Shown here one piece after another: positions 27,568-36,356 of a DNA stretch of 64,000 nucleotides (its first letter is position 1; each line of letters opens with the position of its first letter). Made by a program: the position numbers and the translations under genes. Origin of the DNA: an uncultured Nioella sp. (lineage in GTDB: Bacteria > Pseudomonadota > Alphaproteobacteria > Rhodobacterales > Rhodobacteraceae); contig CANLZL010000005.1 in assembly GCA_947495575.1 (NCBI GenBank), positions 62,001 to 126,000 of the forward strand. Reading direction: 5' to 3'. Below the pieces are notes generated by a model. That model searched no databases, was not told where the DNA came from, and saw nothing but the letters and a program-made list of their open reading frames with translations.

Positions 27568-28703
27568 GCTATCTTGAATACACTCAGAAAGCTATTCCCA
27601 CAGGCGTCAATAAAGTTCTGCACCTGAACTGGGCGCTGATCCTTTTGACAAGCGCAGTATGCTGCGTCGGGTTTATGATGCTCTATTCGGTGGCGGGCGG
27701 CTCTTTCCGCCCATGGGCCATGCCGCAGATCCAGCGATTTATCATGGGCCTGAGCGTCATGTTTTTTGTGGCCTTTGTCCCGATCTGGTTTTGGCGAAAC
27801 ATCTCTGCCGTGGCCTATATCGGCTCAATCCTTTTGCTTCTGGCGGTAGAGTTTTTTGGCTCAACCCAAATGGGTGCGCAACGTTGGATCGATCTTGGTT
27901 TTATGCGGTTGCAACCGTCCGAGTTGACAAAAGTCACACTCGTAATGCTGCTTGCGGCCTATTATGACTGGCTCGATCCCAAGCTTACATCCCATCCGCT
28001 CTATGTCGCCATCCCGGTCGGGTTGATCCTGTTCCCTGCTGGCCTGACCTTCATCCAACCAGACCTTGGGACCGCCCTTTTGATGATGATGGGCGGCGCA
28101 GCCCTCATGTTCCTTGCTGGCGTGCATTGGCTCTACTTCGCGGTGGTCGGCTCGATGGGTGGTGGACTGGTTGCGGCGGTCTTCCTTTCGCGTGGCACCG
28201 GTTGGCAATTGCTTCAGGATTACCAATATCGCCGAATAGATACGTTTCTTGATCCCACGTCTGATCCGCTTGGCGCGGGCTATCACATCACGCAAAGCCA
28301 GATTGCGCTCGGGTCTGGCGGATGGACGGGGCGGGGGTTCATGCAAGGCACCCAGTCGCAACTGAACTTCCTGCCAGAAAAGCACACAGACTTCATTTTC
28401 ACTACTTTGGCCGAGGAATTTGGGTTTGTTGGCGCGGTTTCCCTATTGGTGCTCTATCTGCTGATCCTTGTGTTTTGTGTCTACACTGCTGTGAAAACCA
28501 AGGATCGATTTGCATCCCTCGTGTCGCTCGGCGTGGCCGTGACGTTCTTCCTTTATTTCGCAATCAATATGGCAATGGTCATGGGATTGGCCCCTGTCGT
28601 TGGTGTTCCCCTGCCGCTGGTCAGCTATGGAGGATCGGCTATGCTTGTCCTGCTGGCGGCCTTTGGATTGGTGCAGTCGGCCCATATCCACCGTCCTCGG
28701 TAA
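27564..28703 (+). CDS. rodA: Rod-shape-determining protein RodA (SEDS glycosyltransferase)
   Basis: This 379-residue membrane protein of the SEDS family polymerises lipid II with PBP2. About ten membrane segments are visible, together with the conserved QPDLGTALLM segment, the EKHTDFIFTTLAEEFG loop (carrying the catalytic Asp region) and GLAPVVGVPLPLVSYGGSAML near the C-terminus. It overlaps mrdA by 4 bp and ends the morphology operon. Confidence 0.97.
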   Translation: MSYLEYTQKAIPTGVNKVLHLNWALILLTSAVCCVGFMMLYSVAGGSFRPWAMPQIQRFIMGLSVMFFVAFVPIWFWRNISAVAYIGSILLLLAVEFFGSTQMGAQRWIDLGFMRLQPSELTKVTLVMLLAAYYDWLDPKLTSHPLYVAIPVGLILFPAGLTFIQPDLGTALLMMMGGAALMFLAGVHWLYFAVVGSMGGGLVAAVFLSRGTGWQLLQDYQYRRIDTFLDPTSDPLGAGYHITQSQIALGSGGWTGRGFMQGTQSQLNFLPEKHTDFIFTTLAEEFGFVGAVSLLVLYLLILVFCVYTAVKTKDRFASLVSLGVAVTFFLYFAINMAMVMGLAPVVGVPLPLVSYGGSAMLVLLAAFGLVQSAHIHRPR

Positions 28704-28711
28704 GTCAAAAA

Positions 28712-29644
28712 ATGCCCCACATTCTTTTCGCGGCTCAACCCCAAAGCTGGGATAAGTATTCCCGGGCAATCAAGCGGGCCTTGGATGACGCCGGCATTCA
28801 AGACGTAAAGATGTCGATGGATGTGGCGCCGGACCTGGTCGATTACATCATCTATTCCCCGAATTCCGGCCTGACCGATTTTTCGACCTTTCCGAACTTG
28901 CGCGCAGTTTTGAGCCTTTGGGCCGGGGTTGAGCGGATTGTTGGCAATCCAACGCTCATTGTTCCCTTGGCACGGATGGTCGATGATGGGCTGCGCGAAG
29001 GCATGGCCGAATGGGTCACTGGCCATGTCCTGCGCCACCACCTTGGGATGGACGCCCATATCATCAACCCAAGCCAGGTTTGGGATCCCACCCCACCGCC
29101 CTTGGCCCGTGACAGAACGGTTGCCATCCTGGGCCTCGGCGCATTGGGACAAGCCTGCGCGTCAGCTCTCCTTGGATTGAATTTCAAAGTGACTGGTTGG
29201 AGCCGACGGAAAAAAAACGTGCCGGGGTTACAATGCTTTTCAGGGCCTGAGGGACTTCGCGAAGTTCTTTCCACGGCCGAGATTTGTGTTCTGTTATTGC
29301 CTGCCACGCCGCAAACCCAAAACACCTTGAATGCAGAGACCCTAGCACTCTTGCCCAAGGGTGCATGCATCATCAACCCCGGTCGCGGAACCCTGATCGA
29401 CGATAACGCCCTGCTGGCGGCGCTCGATCGGGGGCACATTGGCCACGCAACATTGGATGTTTTTCGGACCGAACCGTTACCGCCTGCCCATGCATACTGG
29501 CATCATCGAAAGGTTACAGTCACACCGCATATCGCGTCTGAAACCCGTGCCAATACAGCCGCCGATGTCATTGCAGCAAATATCATTCGGGCAGAAAGCG
29601 GTCAGCCTTTGCTGCATCTGGTCGATCCAACCGCAGGCTACTGA
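28712..29644 (+). CDS. ghrA: Glyoxylate/hydroxypyruvate reductase A-like D-2-hydroxyacid dehydrogenase
   Basis: This 310-residue NAD(P)H-dependent reductase has the Rossmann motif VAILGLGALGQACA at about residues 135-148 and the substrate-domain LSLWAGVERI near 68-77. The catalytic INPGRGTLIDD and the HIASET His region near residue 280 are visible. It resembles E. coli GhrA more than the longer serine-type dehydrogenases. The ATG at 28712 was chosen; upstream in-frame sequence overlaps rodA and is not homologous. It may be read through from the rodA operon (8 bp gap). Confidence 0.88.
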   Translation: MPHILFAAQPQSWDKYSRAIKRALDDAGIQDVKMSMDVAPDLVDYIIYSPNSGLTDFSTFPNLRAVLSLWAGVERIVGNPTLIVPLARMVDDGLREGMAEWVTGHVLRHHLGMDAHIINPSQVWDPTPPPLARDRTVAILGLGALGQACASALLGLNFKVTGWSRRKKNVPGLQCFSGPEGLREVLSTAEICVLLLPATPQTQNTLNAETLALLPKGACIINPGRGTLIDDNALLAALDRGHIGHATLDVFRTEPLPPAHAYWHHRKVTVTPHIASETRANTAADVIAANIIRAESGQPLLHLVDPTAGY

Positions 29645-29725
29645 ACTGGGCCTCACATCTTGTCCATGGAAATGCGGGCCGAGGAGGGCTGCCTTGGCAG
29701 CGTGACGAGGCCCGCGCCCTGCCGT

Positions 29726-30520
29726 TCAGCACAATCTTGGCGGTGTGTCTGGGTCCATTCCCGGCGCCATCCCGGCCGTTTTTTCCGCACGTTCATGTTC
29801 GGGCAGATCAAATCTCAGGCCAACTTTTGCAAATGACGCACAGACCGGGTCTGACGCCTGGAAAAACCCGACATCCATTTGCCCCGCTTCCACGCCGGAG
29901 AAGGTCAGAGCTTCATTTGCCGCACGGGCCAACGCAGGTTCTGCGCCCGGAATCGGGTCAACAAAAGCCAAAAGATGCGACCGGCGTCCACCAGCGTAAC
30001 GCACCGCACACAGATAAGCCATGCGCGCCAGCCCCCTTGCGATGGCAAGCTTGGTGTCCAAGGCTGTGATCAAAATCTCGGGCAAGCCCGTTGGCGCCAA
30101 AATCTCTTCGGGCGTCTCCTCAACCTCTTCTGGTCCCTCAGACAATGTTCCGGCGAGCCATTCTACGGCCTCGGACGGCATCAGGATCGAGGAGGGTGCG
30201 CCCAGGTTCAGTGCAAGACCAACCCCCTGCCCCAACAGCATTTCCGTCAGATTTCGCCCAGACAAGACGGCATAGGCGGCAGCGCCTTCGGCAAATTCAG
30301 TCAGGCGTTCCACCCGATCAAATGCAAGCACAAATTCCTGATCTTCCACCGGGAAAACCTGCGGCGAAATCGCATCCCCTTCGGGTTCGCCGGTCAACGC
30401 CAGAAACAATTCCGCATCGGCCAGACGTTCATAAAAAACCAGCCTCAGCGCATCATCGTCAGGCGCGGCCTCCATCGCTTCGTGGGCGCGGTCCAGAGGG
30501 GTCATTTCATTGGTGGTCAT
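29726..30520 (-). CDS. SseB family protein
   Basis: This 264-residue soluble acidic protein has the SseB N-terminal domain: RLVFYERLADAELFLAL at about residues 26-42 and VFPVEDQEFVLAFDRVERLTEF at about 55-76, then MLLGQGVGLALNLGAPSSILMPSEAVEWLA. The precise role of SseB-domain proteins is unclear; some link to sulfur-carrier or secretion-regulatory genes. The ATG at 30520 overlaps the upstream glycosylase stop by 4 bp, so these two form one transcription unit. The longer in-frame extension to 30901 is not homologous. Confidence 0.85.
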   Translation of the reverse strand: MTTNEMTPLDRAHEAMEAAPDDDALRLVFYERLADAELFLALTGEPEGDAISPQVFPVEDQEFVLAFDRVERLTEFAEGAAAYAVLSGRNLTEMLLGQGVGLALNLGAPSSILMPSEAVEWLAGTLSEGPEEVEETPEEILAPTGLPEILITALDTKLAIARGLARMAYLCAVRYAGGRRSHLLAFVDPIPGAEPALARAANEALTFSGVEAGQMDVGFFQASDPVCASFAKVGLRFDLPEHERAEKTAGMAPGMDPDTPPRLC

Positions 30521-31116
30521 ATCAAAACCTCTTTGATCCGGGCCCGCAGTACGGGCAAAAGCTCGTCCTCGAACCACGGGTTTTTCTTGATCCAACCGGT
30601 ATTGCGCCAGGACGGGTGCGGCAAGGGGAAGACGGCGGGCGCATGGTCGCGCCACGCTGAAACCCGTTTTGTGACACGACTTTTCTGGCCCAGATGCCAG
30701 TTTTGTGCATGTCCCCCCACAAGCAGGGTCAGATCGACATTCGGCAAATGGCCCAGGATGCGTGCCCGCCAGGTCCTTGCGCAAATCGCGGGCGGTGGGC
30801 GGTCCGCCCCTTTTGTATCGTAACCGGGGAAGCAAAAGGCCATTGGCACAATCGCGATCTGAGATTTGTCGTAGAAGACCTCTTCGGTCACACCCATCCA
30901 ATCTCGCAGCCGGTCACCCGATGGGTCGGTGAAGGGTTTGCCGGAGTTGTGAACCCGCATCCCAGGTGCCTGTCCCGCAATCAATATCCGGGCATCCGGC
31001 CCGAACCATTGCACCGGGCGTGGTTCATGAGCTGTTTCTGTGGCCGCAAACCTGTCTGCACAGATGCGGCAGGCAGATAGCTCATCTTTCAGGGATTGAA
31101 ACTCCATGCCCCGCAT
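30517..31116 (-). CDS. Uracil-DNA glycosylase family protein
   Basis: This 199-residue protein is of the UDG superfamily. The N-terminal block CRICADRF has the Cys pair often seen in the family-4 iron-sulfur members, and the active motif region IAGQAPGMRVHNSGKPFTDPSGDRL (about residues 45-69) has the water-activating segment. The C-terminal HPSWRN (the HPS motif) is a further signature. It probably removes uracil from DNA. The start may be the ATG at 31107. The fourth cysteine of the cluster was not looked for in detail. Confidence 0.87.
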   Translation of the reverse strand: MRGMEFQSLKDELSACRICADRFAATETAHEPRPVQWFGPDARILIAGQAPGMRVHNSGKPFTDPSGDRLRDWMGVTEEVFYDKSQIAIVPMAFCFPGYDTKGADRPPPAICARTWRARILGHLPNVDLTLLVGGHAQNWHLGQKSRVTKRVSAWRDHAPAVFPLPHPSWRNTGWIKKNPWFEDELLPVLRARIKEVLI

Positions 31117-31169
31117 CAGAGCGCGCTTTGCGGGGAAAGAAAAGTCACATCTAGACTTCGCTTCGTTAT

Positions 31170-31185
31170 TTCTATAAATATAGAA
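31170..31185. promoter_or_regulatory. Operator for the ArsR-family repressor
   Basis: TTCTATA-AA-TATAGAA is a perfect 7+7 inverted repeat ending 3 bp before the arsR ATG at 31188. Such palindromes near the start are typical of autorepressor sites. Confidence 0.6.
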
Positions 31186-31187
31186 TC

Positions 31188-31526
31188 ATGAAAATGAATG
31201 ACCCAACCCCGACTCTCACTTTCGCAGCTTCGGCTTTTGCCGCCCTCGGCTCCGAACAACGCCTGTCGATCCTACGCCGCCTTGTGCGCGCCGGACCTGA
31301 CGGGTTGCCAATGGGTGAGCTGGGCGACAGCGTTGGCATTACCGGTTCGGTTCTGACGCACCACCTTAAACAGATGGTGAGCGCGGGTTTGGTCGATCAA
31401 CGCCGGGATGGGCGCCGTATTTTCTGTGCCGTCGAATTCGATCGCATCCGCGATTTGTCCGACTATCTTATTTCTGAATGCTGCGCCGATCACGGCGGGC
31501 ATGATCAAGAGGCCCCACATGGCTGA
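31188..31526 (+). CDS. arsR: ArsR-family metalloregulator
   Basis: This 112-residue winged-helix repressor has the ArsR/SmtB core (ALGSEQRLSILRRLV, VGITGSVLTHHLKQM, LVDQRRDGRRIFC) and a C-terminal cysteine pair C98-C99 with H102 and H105, giving a plausible thiol site for arsenic or another soft metal. Cys80 may also contribute. A perfect palindrome lies just upstream of it. The permease gene starts inside its last codons (8-bp overlap), so the two form one operon. Which metal it senses is not clear. Confidence 0.9.
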   Translation: MKMNDPTPTLTFAASAFAALGSEQRLSILRRLVRAGPDGLPMGELGDSVGITGSVLTHHLKQMVSAGLVDQRRDGRRIFCAVEFDRIRDLSDYLISECCADHGGHDQEAPHG

Positions 31527-32547
31527 TCTGTCTCATTCTCCTGAAGCGCCCCGTCGCAAGTTATCAATAGATCGCGTTCTTCTTGCTTGCGCCGTCATCG
31601 CGGCAGGATTGTTCCTGTTCGACCGCCCTGCCTTTTGGCCATCGATTGAAGAGGCATTGCTGAGCCTATCGCATACCGCGCCGTTCATCCTGCTTGCGGT
31701 GATTGCCATCGCCGTGATGCGGGCAACCGGGTCCGAGCAATTGATGGAAGGCGCGTTCGAGGGTCGTGAATCTCGAATGATCCTTGTGGGCGCGCTGGTT
31801 GGCGGCCTGTCACCCTTCTGCTCGTGCGAAGTCATCCCCTTCGTAGCCGCATTGCTGGCAGCAGGCGCGCCGCTTTCTGCCGTTATGGCGTTTTGGCTTG
31901 CTTCCCCCCTCATGGATCCACCCATGTTCCTGATTACCGCTGGTGAACTGGGTTTGCCCTTTGCCCTTATGAAAACCGCGTCTGCGGTCGGCATCGGCCT
32001 GATGGGCGGCTTTGGGTTAAAAGCGCTCTCGGGCAGCGTCCTTTTGGTTGACCCGTTAAAGCCTCAGACACCTACAGGATGCGGATCCTGCTGTGGCAGC
32101 CAAAAACCAAGCCTGAAATGGAAATTCTGGGAAGAGTCCTCCCGCCGCAAGCTTTTTTCCGAAGCCGCCTTGAGCAACCTCTTCTTTCTCGGCAAATGGC
32201 TGCTCTTTGCGTATCTGCTGCAATCCCTGCTGATCCGATACATCCCGGCCGAATGGATCGGAGCTGCTCTGGGCGGCGATGGTATCGGCCCGATCCTTCT
32301 GGGTGCAATTCTTGGAGCCCCCGCCTATCTGAATGGTTATGCTGCCGTTCCGTTGATCAGCGGATTGCTGGACCAAGGCATGAGTAACGGCGCAGCCATG
32401 TCCTTTGTGATCGCCGGAGGTGTCAGTTGCATCCCTGCTGCAGTCGCTGTTTGGGCCCTCGTAAAACCGAAAATTTTTGCCACATATATCGGGTTTGCCG
32501 TAGTTGGAGCGATTTTTGCCGGTCTCGCATGGGGTGTGATCGCCTGA
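31519..32547 (+). CDS. arsP: ArsP-type permease (PF03773, organoarsenical/thiol-metal exporter)
   Basis: This 342-residue permease has about eight hydrophobic segments and the conserved motif GGLSPFCSCEVIPF, whose Cys pair is characteristic of the ArsP_1/DUF318 family. A cytoplasmic loop carries a cysteine cluster (TGCGSCCGSQ) that could bind trivalent arsenicals. ArsP exports methylated or aromatic arsenicals in some bacteria. The start at 31519 follows an AGAGG site. Function as ArsP is supported by the neighbouring arsR; the substrate is not proven. Confidence 0.82.
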   Translation: MADLSHSPEAPRRKLSIDRVLLACAVIAAGLFLFDRPAFWPSIEEALLSLSHTAPFILLAVIAIAVMRATGSEQLMEGAFEGRESRMILVGALVGGLSPFCSCEVIPFVAALLAAGAPLSAVMAFWLASPLMDPPMFLITAGELGLPFALMKTASAVGIGLMGGFGLKALSGSVLLVDPLKPQTPTGCGSCCGSQKPSLKWKFWEESSRRKLFSEAALSNLFFLGKWLLFAYLLQSLLIRYIPAEWIGAALGGDGIGPILLGAILGAPAYLNGYAAVPLISGLLDQGMSNGAAMSFVIAGGVSCIPAAVAVWALVKPKIFATYIGFAVVGAIFAGLAWGVIA

Positions 32548-32608
32548 CCCATTGTCCGATCCCGTTCGATCCGCTAGTTCGGGTTGAACGGGAATACGGA
32601 GGGAACGG

Positions 32609-33871
32609 ATGTATCGCGTCTGGAATTTTGTCACCAGCTACTCGCTGTTTCTGATCGGGGGCGCAATTTTGGCCCTGATCTGGGCCAACACAAACCCTGA
32701 AAGCTACCATCATTTCGTGGAATTCGTGATTGTCGATGACTTCTTCATCGGCCATCTTCACGATGACGGGCATGGGCATGTCGTGCGGACGCTGACATTG
32801 CACTACCTGGTCAATGACGTCCTGATGGCTCTCTTCTTTGCGATTGCCGCAAAGGAAGTGTGGGAAGCTGTGATCCTGAAAAACGGATCGCTGCGCGGCA
32901 AAAAAGCCGCGACTCCCTTATTTGCGACGGCTGGTGGGATGTTCGGCCCGATCGCAGTTTACCTAGGCATCGCATATGCGATGGGGTCAGAGACTTACAG
33001 TGCCGTTGCCAACGGTTGGGCGATCCCCACTGCGACTGACATTGCGTTTTCTTACCTTGTTGGCCGTATGGTATTTGGTGCCGGTCACCCGGCGGTACGG
33101 TTCCTGCTTCTTCTGGCCATTGCCGATGACGCCGCTGGCCTTTTGATCCTGGCGATCTTCTATCCGTCTGGTGATCTGGCACCCGAATGGCTGTTGCTTT
33201 CATTGGGTGCGGCCGTTGGGGTTTACGTGATTTTCAACATGTTGCCACGCCTTATGGACAAGGGCGACCAACTGCGGACACGTTCTACCTGGGTTCGAAA
33301 GAAACTCAGCTTCTGGCCCTATCTGATCGCAGGCTGCCTCAGCTGGTACGGCTTCCAGGAAAGCGGTTTGCACCCCGCCCTTGGCCTGCTGCCCATTGTT
33401 CCAACGATCCCACATGCCGACCGCGCCTTTGGCTTCTTTGCCGATGCAGAGCGTCACTTGCATGACTTGTTGAACGAGATCGAGCACGCACTGAAATATC
33501 CGGTGGAAATCATCCTGGGCCTCTTTGGCCTTTTGAATGCAGGCGTCGAATTCAGCTCGATGGGACCGGCAACCTGGCTGGTTCTGGCGGGTCTCTTAAT
33601 CGGGAAACCGATCGGCATTTTCCTTTTTGGTTGGATCGCAGCAAAACCGCTTGGCCTTGGAATACCCGAGGGGATGCGACTCATAGACCTTGTGGTCATT
33701 GGCTTTGTAGCAGCCATCGGCTTTACCGTGTCCCTCTTCGTGGCCTCTGTCGCCTTCGATGCAGGGCCAGTGCAGGATGCGGCCAAAATGGGCGCGCTGT
33801 TCAGTTTCTTTGCTGCTGTCGTAGCCATCGTTGCCGGCAAAGCTCTGCGCGTCGAAAAACAGGAAAGCTGA
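32609..33871 (+). CDS. nhaA: Na+/H+ antiporter NhaA
   Basis: This 420-residue inner-membrane antiporter has the family's conserved TATDIAFSYLVGR block at about residues 140-152 and the sodium-site Asp pair in LLLAIADDAAGLL. About 12 segments are seen. It exports Na+ in exchange for protons and suits a marine lifestyle. The His-rich stretch GHLHDDGHGHV near residue 49 lies in the first loop. It is followed by a terminator at 33898-33936. Confidence 0.96.
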   Translation: MYRVWNFVTSYSLFLIGGAILALIWANTNPESYHHFVEFVIVDDFFIGHLHDDGHGHVVRTLTLHYLVNDVLMALFFAIAAKEVWEAVILKNGSLRGKKAATPLFATAGGMFGPIAVYLGIAYAMGSETYSAVANGWAIPTATDIAFSYLVGRMVFGAGHPAVRFLLLLAIADDAAGLLILAIFYPSGDLAPEWLLLSLGAAVGVYVIFNMLPRLMDKGDQLRTRSTWVRKKLSFWPYLIAGCLSWYGFQESGLHPALGLLPIVPTIPHADRAFGFFADAERHLHDLLNEIEHALKYPVEIILGLFGLLNAGVEFSSMGPATWLVLAGLLIGKPIGIFLFGWIAAKPLGLGIPEGMRLIDLVVIGFVAAIGFTVSLFVASVAFDAGPVQDAAKMGALFSFFAAVVAIVAGKALRVEKQES

Positions 33872-33897
33872 ATTTCCAACCCAAACGAATTCTTAAT

Positions 33898-33936
33898 GGC
33901 CCCCGGAGCATCGTCTTTGGGGGCCGTTTTCGTTTG
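33898..33936 (+). terminator. Terminator after nhaA
   Basis: GGCCCCC (33898-33904) and GGGGGCC (33919-33925) form a 7-bp stem followed by GTTTTCGTTT. Confidence 0.7.
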
Positions 33937-34090
33937 AAATGCCGCAATATGGCCCCAAAATCTGCGCGCTGGCTTTGAAATCGTTGACGTCTCGGACATA
34001 ATAGCGCCCAAATCGGCGGATAGATGTCATTCAACGAAGCCCTGCAAAGAAAAAGACAGGGCGTTATGTGGCAGCAGATACAGGGCACCG

Positions 34091-34750
34091 ATGCTCGAAT
34101 TTATCAACGTCTCCAAGTCCTTTTGGACCGGCACTCAGCGCAAGGTGATCCTTGATCGCGCTTCGTTTCGTGTTGAGCTGGGCCAATCGCTTGGCATCCT
34201 GGCGCCAAATGGGACCGGGAAGACGACTGTAATCAATATGATGGCCGGGCTCGAAAAGCCGGATGAAGGCGAGATCATTCGCGCTTGCCGGATCTCATTT
34301 CCCCTTGGTTTTATGGGCGGCGTCCTGCCAAAGCTATCAGCCAATGAAAACGCGCGATACATCGCGCAGCTCTATGGGTTGGACCCCGACTATATCGAAG
34401 CGTTTTGCCGCTGGCTGTGTGATCTAGAGGAATATTTTGACCGCCCGCTTGGTACCTACAGCGCTGGTATGCGGGCGCGGTTCATATTCGCACTGATGTT
34501 GTCATTGGAGTTTGACATCTACCTGATCGACGAGGGAATGCCTCGAACAACAGATGCTGAATTTAACCGGAAAGCCGGTTCGATCTTGGCGGATCGCCTA
34601 AAAACGGCCACTGTCATCATTGTGTCCCACCAGGCATCCACGCTGGAGAAATTTGCGCGCAAGGCCGCCGTGCTAAAAGACGGCCAATTCTACCAATTCG
34701 AAACGCTCGAAGAAGCCAAGAGGCTCTATAACTATGAAACCCAAGGGTAA
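34091..34750 (+). CDS. kpsT: Capsule polysaccharide export ATPase, KpsT-like
   Basis: This 219-residue ABC ATPase has Walker A APNGTGKTT at about residues 38-46, the signature LGTYSAGMRARF, and Walker B IYLIDEGMP. The DEG after Walker B rather than a longer linker is typical of KpsT/CtrD-type ATPases of group-2 capsule exporters. The next gene overlaps by 17 bp. The partner permease KpsM is not in the window. Confidence 0.85.
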   Translation: MLEFINVSKSFWTGTQRKVILDRASFRVELGQSLGILAPNGTGKTTVINMMAGLEKPDEGEIIRACRISFPLGFMGGVLPKLSANENARYIAQLYGLDPDYIEAFCRWLCDLEEYFDRPLGTYSAGMRARFIFALMLSLEFDIYLIDEGMPRTTDAEFNRKAGSILADRLKTATVIIVSHQASTLEKFARKAAVLKDGQFYQFETLEEAKRLYNYETQG

Positions 34751-36353
34751 GAAATTCCGCATTCGGCGCACGGGCGCTTCTGCACCTGCTGGTGAAGCGC
34801 GCCGCGCAGGCGAATCCGCTGTGACTGACCAATCGTCCGAAGATGGGTTTCAGCAAAGGAGCGTCACCTCACAGGGCGACCCTGCGCCAGCCCAACCAAT
34901 GTCGATAGAAGAGGAACTTGCCGCTATCCGCGCGGAGGGGCTTACCGGTCGGCAATTGCGAATGGCGCGCCGAACCGCGCAAAAACACGGTCTGCAACCG
35001 GCCTCGGATTTCGACGCAGTGAGGCTTTTGCGCCGCCAGGGCATAGATCCGTTTGAGCGGTCAAATATGCTGGAACTGGTGGTTAATGAAGGCCAGGGCG
35101 ACCAGGCCTCACGTCTGCCCGCAACAGTCCGGCAACCTGCGACCCCCGCTGTGCAATCTGCCCCGGCCACTGCCCCGTCGCCAACGGCGTTGGATGACGC
35201 GGCGCGCGCGCAGGAAATCCTGCGTATGCAGCGCGATATTGCATCCCGGCGTCGCAAACGGCTGGTCCTGCTGGCCGCACGGCTGATGGTCTTTGTTTTA
35301 CTGCCAACTTTTCTGGTAGGCTATTATTACTACAAGATCGCCACTCCGCTCTTCGCGACCAACACTGAATTTCAAATCCAAAAGGCCGAAGCGTCAACGC
35401 CCGCCGGTGGTTTCAGCAGCCTTTTGGGCGGGACGGCATTTGACTCGGTGCGCGAAAGTATTTCCGTCCAAAGTTTCCTTGAAAGCCGCGAAGCGATGCT
35501 GCTTTTGGACGAAGAGCTTGGCCTGAGGGAGCATTTTTCGGACCCTTCCATGGATCCGCTTAACCGGCTTCCGGCAGATGCCTCCACGGAGGAGTTGTAC
35601 GATCTCTATTCGCGCAACCTGACCATTGGATATGACCCGACCGAGGGTTTGATCCGAATGGAAATCATCGCAGCCGATCCACAGCTTTCGGCAAGTTTTT
35701 CTGAAGCGCTGATCCGTTACGCGGAAGAGCGGGTTGACCAGATGTCACAGAGGGTGCGCGAAGACCAGATGGCCGGCGCCCGCCAAAGCTATGAAGATGC
35801 TGAGGTCAATGTTCTTTTGTCCCAACAACGCGTGATTACCTTGCAAGAGCAAACCGGGGTTTTGAGTTCAGAGGCCGAGGTTGGCGCTTTGTTCAACCAA
35901 ATCTCGACCTTTGAAATTCAGTTGCAGCAAGAACGATTGCGGTTGGATGAATTGCAGGCAAATGCCAGACCGAACCAAACCCGTGTCGAGGTGGCCGAGC
36001 GCAACATCGCCCGCCTTGAAGCTCTGATCGCTGATCTTCGTGGGTCCATGACCGACGGACGGGCCAGCGAAAACTCTCTGGCACGTATATCCTCCGAATT
36101 GGTCGTCGCACAAGCCGACCTGCAAACGCGGCAACTGATGCTGGCCAATGCCTTGCAGCAGCTGGAAAGCGCAAGGATCGAGGCCAACCGACAGTCGCTC
36201 TACCTGACTGTTTCGGTAAACCCCGTTGCCCCGGATGAGGCCAGCCACCCCCGCAAGCTGGAAAACACGATGCTTGCGTTCCTGATCTTTTCTGGCATCT
36301 ACCTGATGGTGTCGATGACGGCATCTATTCTCAGAGAACAGGTATCTGCCTAA
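34734..36353 (+). CDS. kpsE: Capsule export inner-membrane protein KpsE-like, with N-terminal extension
   Basis: This 539-residue protein has two membrane helices (about residues 176-198 and near 514-531) flanking a large periplasmic region with a long coiled coil (about 335-480), the architecture of KpsE/CtrB. It spans the periplasm between the inner-membrane exporter and the outer-membrane channel. The first 170 residues are an extra cytoplasmic region, with a helical stretch MSIEEELAAIRAEGLTGRQL and a Gln/Pro-rich linker; typical KpsE is about 380 residues. It overlaps the KpsT-like gene by 17 bp. Confidence 0.85.
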   Translation: MKPKGKKFRIRRTGASAPAGEARRAGESAVTDQSSEDGFQQRSVTSQGDPAPAQPMSIEEELAAIRAEGLTGRQLRMARRTAQKHGLQPASDFDAVRLLRRQGIDPFERSNMLELVVNEGQGDQASRLPATVRQPATPAVQSAPATAPSPTALDDAARAQEILRMQRDIASRRRKRLVLLAARLMVFVLLPTFLVGYYYYKIATPLFATNTEFQIQKAEASTPAGGFSSLLGGTAFDSVRESISVQSFLESREAMLLLDEELGLREHFSDPSMDPLNRLPADASTEELYDLYSRNLTIGYDPTEGLIRMEIIAADPQLSASFSEALIRYAEERVDQMSQRVREDQMAGARQSYEDAEVNVLLSQQRVITLQEQTGVLSSEAEVGALFNQISTFEIQLQQERLRLDELQANARPNQTRVEVAERNIARLEALIADLRGSMTDGRASENSLARISSELVVAQADLQTRQLMLANALQQLESARIEANRQSLYLTVSVNPVAPDEASHPRKLENTMLAFLIFSGIYLMVSMTASILREQVSA

Positions 36354-36356
36354 ACC

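Noticed and set aside
29879-30823. 314-codon frame on the plus strand
   Set aside because: Antisense to the SseB and uracil-DNA glycosylase genes, which have clear family motifs.
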